DNA of 24,847 bases. Origin: Ophiosphaerella korrae (taxonomy: Eukaryota; Ascomycota; Dothideomycetes; Pleosporales; Phaeosphaeriaceae). Both the position numbers and the translations under genes were made by a program. Where the stretch lies: positions 1 to 24,847 of the forward strand of contig JALNQF010000530.1 in the NCBI GenBank assembly GCA_028456385.1. Direction: 5' to 3'. The notes beneath the pieces are model-generated. The model was not told the DNA's origin and searched no databases. It saw only the letters and a program-made list of their open reading frames with translations. Positions 10,883-22,017 of the stretch are shown here, piece after piece (position 1 is the stretch's first letter; each line of letters starts with the position of its first letter).

Positions 10883-13800
10883 TTTCTTAGTTTACTACTA
10901 GGTAGTCTAGAAGGTTTTAACTTTAGTACTCCTCTAGTTTCTTAAAGTAGTTAAGGTTATCTTCTAGTTCCTATATATCTTCTTATAGTTACCCTCTTTT
11001 ATCTATACTTATCTATTTTATTAAGTAATAGTTTCTTCTATTATAAAACTAGCATACTAGGATTTCTTTAACTTCTTATTCTTCTTATTCTTTATACGTA
11101 TCTACTTTATATACTAGTAGTTTTACGTTTTATAGTACTACTTCTAGTAGTACTACGTAAAAAGTTAGGTATATCTTTATCTTACTTAGTAGCTTTAATT
11201 TAAATATAACTAGTGTAACTTTCTTTTTAATCTTATATAGTCCTATTTTTACGTAGTTTAATTTTAAACTAGCTTGTTTACTTTTAATATTTCTTTAGAC
11301 TAACTATACTTTTTCTCTCTTTTTAAATTAGAGTCTTTCTTTATTTTATTTATTATAGTACTTTACTATATAATCTTATAAGAACTTAGTATCTTATCTT
11401 AATTAGTTATATATTTCTTTTATTCTATTTATAAAGTTTTCTCTTCTTAGAGTCTAAGACTCTATATTTCTTAGTATTTAGTATATATTAGGGTTAAATC
11501 TATAGTTTATAAAGAAAAGTAATATTTCTATTACTATATTCTTTATACTATTATATACTAGCTATACTATAGGTAGTAATTGTACTTAGTTGTTTTAGTT
11601 ATAGTTAAGGTAGTATCTTAAGTACTATTCTACTATCTAGTTTATATATTCTAATTATCTATCTATCTATAGATAATACGCTATTAATATTTAATATTAT
11701 ATTCCTAATTATACTATTATTATTCCTTATAATTTTAATATAAATTGTATATCTCTATCTATAATAATTTTATCTAGAATACTATACTAGCTAATTATAG
11801 TTCCTAGAACCTAATATATAGTAACTTCTATCTTACTTTTCTTTTTATATAGTCTAAACTATAAGTACTTTATAAGTTTATCTACTATTATTAGAATTCT
11901 ATTATACTTAACTCCTAATATTAAGTCTTTTAACTTAAGTAACTTTATAATAAAGTCTATTATAATAACTCTTTAGAAACGTTCTAGTACTTTAACTAGT
12001 TATAATATTCTATATAGTACGTATTAGTTATATTTATTTCTATAATACTCTATATAATCTTATAGTACTTCTTCTACTAGTTATTTTACTTTTAGGATAT
12101 AGTAGTCTCTTAAGAATCTATTTAGTATTTTCTTAATTCTTTAGTATTTATATACTAGTAGTTTATAGAATTATTATATAAATTCTTTTTAAATTTTACT
12201 TAGAATATATATTTTTTTATAGGCTTTTATAAATTCTTTTTAGATTTCTAGTTTTTCTATTTCTTAGAAAGCTTTCTCTATTTCCTTCTAAATTTATTTA
12301 TCTATCTTACTACTTTTTCTTTTAAGTATTATAGCTATCTTAGGTTTATTTAAGACTAAGTTTCTTTCTTTATTCTTAACTAGAACTATACTAGTAGTAT
12401 TTACTTCTTCTTATAAATCTAGTCTTCTACTTAGAGTATCTACTAACTAGTTATTTTTTCTTTTTATATATATAACCTTAAATTTAAATATTAATAAGAA
12501 TTCCTACTATCTTATATAGCGTTATAATAAGTCTTTATTTGTTATAAATCTTATAAGATTTTTATAGTCTATATAGACTTTTATCTTATATTTTACTTTT
12601 TATAAGTATACTCTCTATTATTTAAATACTTTATAAACTACTAGTATTTCTTTATTATAGATTAAGTAGTTAAGCTTTACTAGCTTTATTTTCTTAGAGA
12701 AGTATTTAACTAAATATTCTTATTTAATTCTTAGATCTTCTTATATTAGTACTATTCTATAGACTAAGTTAGATACATCTATTTTTATAATAGCTAGTAG
12801 CTCTAAGTTATATATTCTAATAACTAGGTTTTCTATAAACTTTTTTTTAATTCTATTAAATACTTTATTGTATTCCTTTATCTATTTAAATAGTATATCT
12901 TTCTTTATAAGTCTAGTTAATAGTTTTATATCTTTAGACTATCTTACTATTAGCTTTCTATAAAAGTTTACTAGCTTATAAAACTATTGTACTTTTTAGA
13001 GGTTTTTTAGTATTAGCTATTTTTTAATTAATTTAATCTTTATAGAGTTAATCTTATTTTCTCTTAGTTTTATAATAAATCTAAGGAAGTCTATTTTTTT
13101 TATATAGAACTTGTATTTTCTTATTTTAAAAAATAATTTATTTTCTACTAGCTTTTCTAGTACCTTATATATGTATTATACGTGTTTGTCTTCTATTTCT
13201 AAGAATATAAAGATATTATCTAGGTATATAAACGTAAATATATCTAAGTAATCTCTTAGTACTATTTTAATTTTTTTTTAAAATGCTACTAGTGCGTTTA
13301 TTTATCTAAATAGTATAACTAGTTATTTATATAGTCTATACTACGTTCTAAATACTATTTTCTATTTATTACCTATTTTAATTCTAATCTAGTAGTAGGC
13401 GTTCTAGATATCTAGCTTTGTAAAGATCTTTACTCTTTATAGCTTATCTTATATTTTATCTATTTATAGTAAGAGGTATTAATTTTTATTTATAATTATA
13501 TTTATTTTTCTAAAATTAATATAAAGCCTTTTATTATCTATTCTCTTTTTATCTATAAATATAAGTCTATATACTACTAATAATTTAGATTCTTATATCT
13601 ATCTTTTCTTTAGCGTATTTTATATAAATACTTTCTCTATTTTAGACTCTTCTTCTATTTTTTAGTAGACTAGGCTCTAACCTATATCTTTCTCTTCTTC
13701 TAGGTTTATAGTTAAATCTTATAGCTAGTATTCTAGAAGGTAGTCTTTAGGCTCTATAAGCTATTTTTCCTACTTCTTATATTTATATAGGAATTTTCCT

Positions 13801-14550
13801 TTATATATTTCTATGTTAGCTTTTAATATTTTTTTTTAAGGTAGCTAATTTTCTTTATTCTATAATTAATTCTTAGGTTAGCTATTTATAACTATAGTAT
13901 TACTAGGATTATATCTTATTTGTTATTAATTATTATTATATCTATAACTATATTTTTTATCTTTAACTCCTCTAGTTCTAGTATAGAGAGTACTATCTTA
14001 AACCTAATAGGTTTCTAGAATAGTTTTCCTTTAATTATACTTAGTTATTAAGAGTACTTCTTAGTTATATAGCTTATTCTCTATTTTTCTATAAACTTCT
14101 TAGATATAAAGTTCCTTGTAGCTCTACTATTAATTATAATTTATATCCTTTTTTTTTAAAAGGTACCTATTTTTATAATATATAGGCCTCTTATACTTTC
14201 TAGCTATTTTTACTTAGGTAATTTTATAAATTATCTATTCTTCTAAGGCTATAGCTTTATCTTAAGATTATATTCTTTATATTTTAGATATTTATTATAG
14301 GTGTATTTATACTATAGTCTTCCTAGAATATATTTCTTAGTTAGCTTAGGTCCTAGCCTTACTACTATATATCCTTCTTTAGATATTACTTTCTATCTTA
14401 TAATTTCTTCTACTAAGATTACTTTTATATAGTTATATCTCTTTTTTCTTACTAGCTATACTTAATTATTTTCTTTAGGGTTCTTATATATAATATAATT
14501 CTTATTTAAGTATAATAACTATACTACTTTAAAGTATACTAGATTCTTTA
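10883..14550 (-). pseudogene. Ty3/gypsy pol of element C: protease to chromodomain
   Basis: On the minus strand this matches B from about 16845 to 20516 over its whole length: the region upstream of protease, protease (around 14130), reverse transcriptase with YLDNI near 13215-13230, RNase H, integrase and the C-terminal chromodomain. The second Asp of the RT YLDD box is Asn (GATAAT from GATGAT, a TpG-to-TpA change). The right end at 14550 is the insertion point of B, and the reading frame resumes at 21590. TAA/TAG interruptions throughout. The inverted arrangement of C relative to B puts about 3.7 kb of inverted repeat in the window. Confidence 0.85.
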
Positions 14551-14983
14551 TATTACAATAGTAACAAGAGAACTATAAATAGAACTAATTAGCCTAACAA
14601 TAGAAGGATTAGACTATTATAACAAAGAGGACCTAGGGCTAGATTAGGAGACTATATATAATTAGGACACGTAAGGTAATCTATAATCTATAGGTTCTTA
14701 GTAACAATAGATTATAGATTAGAGTAATCCGCGATCTATTATTCTTAGTAGTAATAGATTAATAGATTACTACAAGTATATAGGTAGTAGTAAATACGTA
14801 TTATTAAGATAGTATTAGCAATTTAATCCCTTAACTATAGAACGCTAATATAAGATAGTTATAAAACATCTTCTATTGTTTACAGTTATTATAGATTACT
14901 ACACAAGCTTTTAATATTAACTTGCAATCTACTAATAACTCCTTAGGTACTAAGAAGTTAACCCTAGTAACTAACCTATTACA
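14551..14983 (+). repeat. 5' LTR of element B
   Basis: Starts TATTACAATAGTAACAAGAG and ends CTAACCTATTACA, with TG at the start mutated to TA and CA kept at the end. Same length as the 3' LTR. By-eye comparison gives about 25 differences, all transitions, which is the RIP signature and makes LTR-divergence dating unreliable. Contains a 15-bp perfect inverted repeat (14677-14691 and 14707-14721). Confidence 0.93.
14677..14721. repeat. LTR-internal hairpin
   Basis: The arms TAATCTATAATCTAT (14677-14691) and ATAGATTATAGATTA (14707-14721) are perfect reverse complements with a 15-base loop. Further AATAGATTAATAGATTAC-like units follow to about 14777. The same structure is kept in the 3' LTR (about 21278-21322). 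It could act as an RNA hairpin in the retrotransposon transcript, for example near the polyadenylation site; that role is inference. Confidence 0.7.
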
Positions 14984-15023
14984 CTTTACTAATTTAGTTA
15001 TTGCGAGAAACAAAGCATAAGTA

Positions 15024-16140
15024 GCGCATAGTCTAGCTAACACGATAGTAGAAAGCTTAACTAAAATAAGTAAAGTACCTAGGAGTAGTTATAAGTTAGA
15101 TAGTACTATATAGGAAATAATTAAAGAACGTATTAACAAACTAATAGACAAGAAAGAGGATATAAAAATAGTAATCGACGCTTTAGAAACGTAGAATAAA
15201 GAACTATAAGACTACTTAAAATAAAACAAAGTATAGATTAAAGCTATTATTAAAAGACAAAACTAGATAGAACTAATTACCTAATAATTAGAAATAAGTG
15301 CGATAAAGAAACTACCTAAGATACCTATTCTTAAAAAGTTTAATAAAATAAGGGAGAAACTAAGACCTTTTATAGCCTTAGTACAACTCTAGATAGATAT
15401 ATAAGTACTATACTTTAATATAGAAGAAAAGAAGGTAATATATATTAGATTGCACCTCGAAGAAGACGCGATAAGATAGTATAAACCCTATTAGATAGAC
15501 TACTTAATATATACACTAATAATATAGAGAGATAAAACTAGAGCTATTTTTAGAAGTTACGAGAACTTTACAAAACAAATAAGAGTAGTATTTAGAGATA
15601 TAGATATTACCTAATAAGCTAAAGAGAAACTTAAGAAGCTTGCATAATAAAAAAGTGTACCTAAGTATATATTATAGTTTAAACAACTATTATAGAATAT
15701 AGAATAGAATAAATTAGCCTTTATATTACGATTTAAACAAGGACTAAATAAGAAAATCTAATACAAGATAATCTATATAGAAAAACCTAGAACACTAGAA
15801 GCCCTAAAGTAATAAGTAATCTAGATTAACGATAATCTTTAAGAATAGAAAAAGAACAAGTATAGCACCTAACTAAGAAACTAGGATACTAGAGACCCTA
15901 TAATCCTTAACGCAAATAAAGATAAGAAGAAGAAGAAGAATAAAGACTTTACGTACTTTAATTATAGTAAGAAAGGCTACTACGTAAAGGATTACTAATT
16001 ATAAAAGAAGAAGGATATAGTATATTATAAATATAGGAAACTAGGATACTTTACAAAAGATTGTAGAAGTAAGGACCTAAAGAAAGAAACTTAGTTAAAG
16101 ATAATAGAGAAGAAGAAGGAAGTACTATAAGTACAAGCTA
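15024..16140 (+). pseudogene. gag of element B with two CCHC zinc knuckles
   Basis: The frame with codons starting at positions divisible by 3 carries a Gag-like protein: a charged N-terminal helical region, a retrotransposon-gag-type core around RLHLEED and FRDIDI to GLNKKI, a KDKKKKKNKD basic stretch, then two zinc knuckles. The first (15954-15995) keeps C-x2-C-x4-H-x4-C spacing, but every Cys and the His are Tyr (TGY or CAY to TAY). The second (16023-16064) keeps only the last Cys (TGT). Gag would form the cytoplasmic particle and bind the element RNA. There is no clear ATG, so the start is approximate. gag runs into pol with no stop other than TAA/TAG of RIP type. Confidence 0.8.
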
Positions 16141-17240
16141 AACTTTAGGAGAAAGTAGCTAGGAGTAAGGAATTATAGTACGTAATACTCTATTAGACCT
16201 TTTATTATAAAGATAACTACTATATATATCTTTCTAGTAAGTAGAGAGTAAGATACTTCTTATAATAGAGAAATAGGGTAGTAGTAATAAAAGAAAGAAT
16301 AAAAGCGTAGCTAAAAGAGATAGTATACGTAATAGACCTACTAATAGAAGACTTAAAAAGGAAAGAGCCCTAGACACTATTAATCTAGGCTAAAGAACTA
16401 GCACTAGATAAAGAGACTACTATAGCTTCCTCTAAAGAACTATAAGAAAGCAAGAAGTAAGTTAGTATAAGAAGTATAGAGTATACCTAGCTAAAAGTAT
16501 ATAGCTATAATAGCTATACAATAATAGAAGAAGAGAAATAAAAGAAAGAATAGAAGTTTATTTAGATATACTTAATAGTTATAAGTATAGAGGAAGCGTA
16601 CAAAGACTAGAAAGAACGTAATCCTAAGGAAATAAAGTTTATACTATTTTAGGAATAAATAAACTAGTATATAGTTATAGTAAGAAGAATACCTATATAA
16701 AAAGAGTAGTAATACTTTGCAAAGAAAACGCAATAGATTAATAAAGCTTATATACTAAGAGTACTAGTAGTATACTATATCTTAATAGTAGAGACACCTA
16801 GGAAGGATAAGTACTAGAAAGGAGATAATAAGATAATAGATCTAAAACATCTAGTATACTTTAAAGTATTATAGATATTATACCTAGATAAGAATTATAT
16901 TATATATAGGAACCCTAAAGTAAATAATAGTGTATAGCTTATAAGAAGGAAAGGCTATAATTACACAAGAGCAATTCTAGTAGAAGACATCTAAGGATAA
17001 GAAATAATCCTAGAAAATAGATATTTAGTAGTAAGACTTAGCCTAAAACTATCTAAGAAATACGTCTAAGGAAGACTATAGTACAAATACATATATAATA
17101 AATATCTAAAATACAAAGAATATAAACTTAAAGTAGGGCTATAGCCCTAGAAGAATAGACAATTTATAAAGATACCTAAGTAAGAATAGTTAAAAGGCGT
17201 AGGAGGCCTATATATTACAAAAATAAGTATATACTAAGGA
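16141..17240 (+). other. gag-protease spacer of element B, unrecognised protein
   Basis: About 1.1 kb in the same frame as gag and pol, without any family I recognise. It is rich in Lys, Glu and Gln-derived stops, with stretches such as KEIVYVIDLLIEDL and TTIASSKELQESKK. The same sequence is present in C fragments (21585-21681 and 22116-22197 match 16670 to about 16838), so it belongs to the family. It probably belongs to the polyprotein between nucleocapsid and protease. Confidence 0.5.
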
Positions 17241-20200
17241 AGGAGAGTATAATTAATAATTAATAGTAGAGCTATAAGAAACTTTATATTAAAGAAGTTT
17301 GTAGAAAACTAAGGAATGCGCTATATAATAAAGAAATACCTTTAATAACTAAGTATAATTAAAGGAAAACTATTCTAAGAACCTATTAGGTTTAAGACAG
17401 TTCCTTCTATATTAGAGATAGAAAGAATAAAGGTTAATAATATAATTATAGATATAATAACAATTAATAATAAATAAGAAATTATACTAGAAATACTATA
17501 GTTATAGATAACTAACCTATATATTAATTAGAGAATAGGAAAAATTAGTTACTATAAAATAGAAAAACTAAGAGCTAATATAAGCACCTATAAAGGAGAA
17601 TTCCTAGAGAAATACAAGAAATAGGAACTATAGCTTATAGAGCTAGAAGACTACCTCCTAGAATATTAGCTATAGGACCTAGCAATAGAAATAGAAGAAA
17701 GAAAAAACGTTAGATAGAGCCTAGTCTATAAAAAGATAGAAGAAGAATCTAAGATTAAACAAGTATTTATTAAAAACGCAATTAAGAAAAGATAGATATA
17801 AGAATCTAAATCCTTAGTAGTACATAGACTTATATTTATAGATAAAAAAGGAATAAGTAATAAAAGGCCCTATATAGACTTTAGAAAAACTAATATAGTT
17901 ATAAATAAAAACTAATACTCCTTACTATAAATAGATAAAATACAAGCTAGACTAAGAAAAGTAAAAATCTTTACAAAACTAGACATCTAGAACGCCTACT
18001 ACTAGATTAGAATTAGAGAAGGTAATAAATAGAAGATAGTATTTAGAACATAATAGAGACTATATAAATATTTAGTTATACTATTTAGATTAACAAACGC
18101 ACTAGCTACGTTCTAAGAAAGAATTAATATAGTACTAAGAGAGTACTTAGATATATTTATATTTATATACCTAGACAATATCCTTATATTCTTAGAAATA
18201 GAGGAGGAACATATATAACACGTATACAAAGTACTAGAAAAACTAGTAAAAAATAAATTATTTCTTAAGATAAGAAAATACAAATTCTATATAAAGGAAA
18301 TAGATTTCCTAGGATTTATTATAGAACTAGGGAAGATTAAGATTAATCTAGAGAAGATTAAGTTAATTAACAAATAGCTAACACCTAAGAATCTAAGAGA
18401 AGTATAATAATTCTACAGCCTAGCTAACTTTTATAAAAAGCTAATAGTAAAATAGTCTAAAGATATAGAACTAATTATAAGACTTATAAAGTAAGATACG
18501 CTATTTGAATAGATAGAAGAATGCGATAAAGTATTTAACAAGATTAAAAGAAAGTTTATAGAAAACCTAGTTATTAGAATATACAACCTAGACCTACTAG
18601 TAATAGTAAAAATAGATGCATCTAATTTAGTCTACAGAATAGTACTAATATAAGAAGACCCTAGGACTAAACAAGAATACTTAGTTAAATACTTCTCTAA
18701 GAAAATAAAGCTAGTAGAGCTTAACTACCTAATTTACAATAAGGAAATACTAGTAATCTATAAAGTATTTAGATAATAGAGAGTATACCTATAAGGAGTA
18801 AAATACTAAACAAAGGTCTATATAGACTATAGGAATCTTATAGGATTTATACTAAATAAAGAACTATTATAACAATATATAAGATAGTAGGAGTTTCTAT
18901 TAATATTTAATATAGAAATTATATATATAAAAGGGAAAGACAACTAATTTATAGATACTCTTAGTAGAAGACTAGACTTATAAGAAGAAGTAAGCGCTAC
19001 TAGTATAGTTCTAGTTAAGAATAAAGTAGGACACCTAATCCTAAATATACTTAAAATAGCTACTATACTCGAAAGAACAAGTAGTAAGCTAGACAAATAG
19101 ATTTAGAAAACAACGCAAGAAGCACCTAAAGAAATAGAAAAACTAGAGATCTAAGAAGGACTTATATAAGTATATAGAAGAATATACATTCTAAGAAAGA
19201 TTTAGAGAGAATTTATATAGTAATTCTATAAACTACTAATATATAGTTACTAAGGTATTAAGAAAATATTAAATAGACTACTATAGGACTACTATATTCT
19301 AAAAGCAAGATAAATAGTAGAAGAAGTATTATAAAACTATATAGAATACTAGAGAAATAAGTATAATAGATATATACTATATAGAATACTATAACTAGTA
19401 GAAGTACTAAGATAACTATAAGAAGTTATTACAATAGACTTTATTACGAAGCTACCTAAGTCTAAAGACCTAATATTAGGAGTTAAATATAATAGAATCC
19501 TAATAATAGTAGATAAACTTATAAAGTACTTATACTTTAGACTATATAGAGAGAAAAGTAAGATAGAAGTTACTATATACTAGGTTTTAAGAACTATAAT
19601 AAGCTAGTATAGTATTCTAGATAAAATTATTATAGATAGAGACGTATAATTTACATTAAAACTATAGAGAACAATAACAGCGTAATTAGGAATACAATAT
19701 ATAATGTTAATAGTATATTATCTATAAATAGATAGATAATTAGAACAAGTAAATTAGATAGTAGAATAATACCTAAGATACTACCTTAACTACAAGTAGA
19801 ATAACTAGGTATAACTACTACCTATAGCACAACTAGCATACAATAGTATAAAGAATATAGTAATAAGAGTATTACTCTTCTTTATAAACTATAGATTTAA
19901 CCCTAGTGTATATAGAACGCTAAAGAGTATAGAATCTTAGACTCTAAGAGGAGAAAACTTTACAAATAGAATAAAAGAAATATACAATTAATTAAGATAG
20001 GATATAGAATTCCTATATAACTAAATAGTAAAGTACTACAACAAGAAATACAAAGAGAGACCCTAATTTAGAGAGGGAGAAAAAGTATAGTTAGTTAGGA
20101 AGAATATTAAGAGTAAATAATCTAGTTTAAAACTAGATTATATTAAAATTAGACTATACAAGATTAAAAAGAAAGTTATACTAGTTATATACAAATTAAA

Positions 20201-20516
20201 ACTACTAAGTAAAATAAGGATATACCTAATATTCTATATATTACTACTAGAATAAGTACTATAAAACGTAGAACTACTAGTGTATAAAGTAGACACGTAT
20301 AGAGAATAAGAGGAATAAGAAGTTAAAGAAATTCTAGTATACTAGTTCTATAATAGTAGGAACTACTACCTAGTAAAATAGATAGGTATAGATAAGAAAG
20401 GACAACTATAGGAAGATATATAGAAACTAGAAGATAACCTTAACTACTTTAAGAAACTAGAGGAGTTCTAAAATTAAAACCCTCTAGAACGCCTAGTAGT
20501 AAACTAGGAGAACTAA
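17241..20516 (+). pseudogene. pol of element B: protease, RT, RNase H, integrase, chromodomain
   Basis: In frame with gag. Protease: INSRAIRNFI near 17259, where the DSGA box is NSRA (Asp and Gly lost). RT (about 17790-18350): FTKLD with intact Asp at 17982; YLDN at 18168-18179, second Asp changed to Asn; then LGFII. RNase H (about 18590-18960): KIDASN and YNKEIL. Integrase: zinc-binding region (19170-19410) with His/Cys mostly Tyr; catalytic triad still visible as ID at 19437, IIDRD at 19635 and E at 19743. The C-terminal chromodomain (about 20310-20500) contains YYLVK followed by a TAG where Trp is expected, and LEEFQNQNP. The order RT-RNaseH-IN-chromodomain defines a chromovirus. The likely stop is TAA at 20514-20516. 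Confidence 0.88.
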
Positions 20517-20539
20517 CATTACTACTAATAGATAGAGAG

Positions 20540-21127
20540 GCGATAGGACTACCTAATGTAGGACCTACTACAGTAATATCAAGCGCCTTATCTAAGTCTA
20601 GCTTAGCTTCTAGAGCTACTAACTACTTAGCTAATTTCTTATTATTTAAGGCCTTTATCTTATAAAGGCGAGAGAGATAAGCTTAATTCTCTACTAGCTT
20701 ACTCTACGCAAGCTCCTAGATCTACTTATACTTAGCTTTAGCCTTTACGATTTAAGATAGTAGTTTCTCTTAAGTCTAGTTAATAGCTCTCCCTATTATT
20801 ATTAAGTCTAGACGTAAGGATAAGTATAATAAACGTATACTCTAAAAGAGAAACACTAGATACGTTATAAGAACTATATATGTTTGCGCAAATATATACC
20901 TTATAAGCCCTACTATTGTTTGTAGAAATAATATAAGGAAGGGACTTAGAGTTTAATTTAGGGAAAGCGTAATAAGAATAAGAAAATATCTTAACACTAT
21001 TACGCAATATATAGTTAGTAAAGAGATAGTAATAACGTATAGAAGAGATAACTATAGGGAGTAATAAGGAACTATAAATCGACAAAGAAAGTAGATTAAT
21101 AACCTTAGCTCTAGGATAGATAAACAA
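20540..21127 (-). pseudogene. antisense reading frame(s) between pol and 3' LTR of element B
   Basis: This holds the longest open frame of the window (21127 to 20780, 115 residues, starting MFIYPRAKVINLL), on the strand opposite to pol. Just downstream, in a different phase, the minus strand reads VKAKAKYK, then NQAYLSRLYKIKALNNKK (20650-20690) and LEAKLDLDKALDI (about 20590-20615), interrupted only by TAG/TAA. Both segments have counterparts in C, and the second also in A. The peptide is lysine-rich and likely helical or coiled-coil. It faintly recalls abundant fungal hypothetical proteins of similar composition, but I cannot name a family. The phase change could reflect an indel, an intron, or only one segment being genuine. 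Confidence 0.45.
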
Positions 21128-21138
21128 GGACTTACTTA

Positions 21139-21151
21139 GAGGAAGAGATAG
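21139..21151 (+). other. polypurine tract of element B
   Basis: AGGAAGAGATAG directly precedes the 3' LTR start. The same position holds GAAGAGAATAG in A and AGAAGAAGGGATAG in C. This is the expected plus-strand priming site of an LTR retrotransposon. Confidence 0.7.
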
Positions 21152-21584
21152 TATTATAATAGTAATAAGAGAACTATAGATAGAACTAATTAGCCTAATA
21201 ATAGAAGGATTAGACTATTATAACGAAGAGGACCTAAGGCTAGATTAGGAGACTACATATAATTAGGACACGTAAGGTAATCTATAATCTGTAGGTTCTT
21301 AGTAATAATAGATTATAGATTAGAGTAATCCGCGATCTATTATTCTTAGTAGTAATAGATTAATAGATTACTATAAGTATATAGGTAGTAGTAAATGCGC
21401 ATTATTAAGATAGTATTAGTAATTTAATCCTTTAACTATAGAACGCTAATACAAGATAGTTACAAAATATCTTCTATTATTTATAGTTATTGTAGATTAC
21501 TATATAAGCTTTTAATATTAACTCGCAATCTACTAACAACTCCTTAGGTACTAGGAAGTTAACCCTAGTAACTAACCTATTACA
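21152..21584 (+). repeat. 3' LTR of element B
   Basis: 433 bp, colinear with the 5' LTR without indels. Differences include ATACGTATTA versus ATGCGCATTA and CTACACAAG versus CTATATAAG, and all are C/T or G/A. It is followed by the target duplication CTTTA and then element C sequence. Confidence 0.93.
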
Positions 21585-21681
21585 CTTTAGGTTTATTATC
21601 TTATTATCTCCTTCTTAGTATTTGTCTCTACTAGGTATTTTTTCTATTAAGATATAGTATACTATTAGTACTTTTAGTATA
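21585..21681 (-). pseudogene. element C internal fragment between B and the MITE
   Basis: On the minus strand it matches B from about 16751 to 16838 (shared: GGAGATAATAAGATAATA and TAGTATACTATATCTTAATA). It continues C from 14550 across the B insertion. It ends with TA (21680-21681), the left half of the MITE target duplication. Confidence 0.85.
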
Positions 21682-21779
21682 ACGTAGTTTACAAGTAAGC
21701 TACGCGTATAAGTAAGCTACGCGCCCTAAAATATACCTAAAATCTAGATTTCTATAGTAAAATATCTTTACTATAACTT
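21682..21779 (+). repeat. left TIR of the MITE, with internal direct repeat
   Basis: Carries the unit AAGTAAGCTACGCG twice in tandem (about 21694-21707 and 21711-21723, separated by TATA), then GCCCTAAAATATACC and a palindromic TATAGTAAAATATC / TTTACTATA tract. The duplicated subterminal unit is a candidate transposase-binding repeat. Confidence 0.85.
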
Positions 21780-22017
21780 TATAATATTTCTTATAACTAT
21801 AGGTATACCCTTTACTACTTATATAGAAGCCGGTTTTAGATTCCTATAGTATATAACCTAGATATTCTAAAGATATTTTACTTTTTTACTTATTAGCTCG
21901 ATTTTAGCCCCTAATTTTTAGTAACTTACTCTATACTTTATATATCTTTTTTAAAATCTAGTATTTATCTTAAAATAGTTATATAAGGCTATATCTTATA
22001 TTTTAGCTTATTTAATT

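Larger units (their letters stand above)
14546..21589 (+). mobile_element. complete Ty3/gypsy chromovirus with target duplication (element B)
   Basis: Two 433-bp LTRs (14551-14983 and 21152-21584) enclose gag, protease, RT, RNase H, integrase, chromodomain and a 3' region with an antisense frame. The element is flanked by a perfect 5-bp target duplication, CTTTA, at 14546-14550 and 21585-21589. The flanking sequences join into continuous element C, showing that B inserted into C. Its length of 7034 bp is typical of a full-length fungal Ty3/gypsy. It is RIP-damaged but least so among the gypsy copies here, with many CAA/ACA codons surviving. Confidence 0.92.

Noticed and set aside
14984..14988. 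CTTTA directly after the 5' LTR as part of the LTR or a second target duplication
   Set aside because: Elements with the same leader (D: CCTTACTAATTTAG on the minus strand) show that this is the start of the internal leader. Its identity with the target duplication is coincidence.
15024..20516. Stop codons as evidence for an alternative genetic code
   Set aside because: TAA/TAG occur where related copies or families have Gln or Trp, and they accompany Cys/His-to-Tyr and Asp-to-Asn changes. RIP explains all of them together.
20780..21127. The 115-residue open frame as an ordinary host gene
   Set aside because: It lies wholly inside element B next to its 3' LTR, opposite to pol, and is matched in element C. 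It is treated as part of the retrotransposon antisense region, not a host gene.
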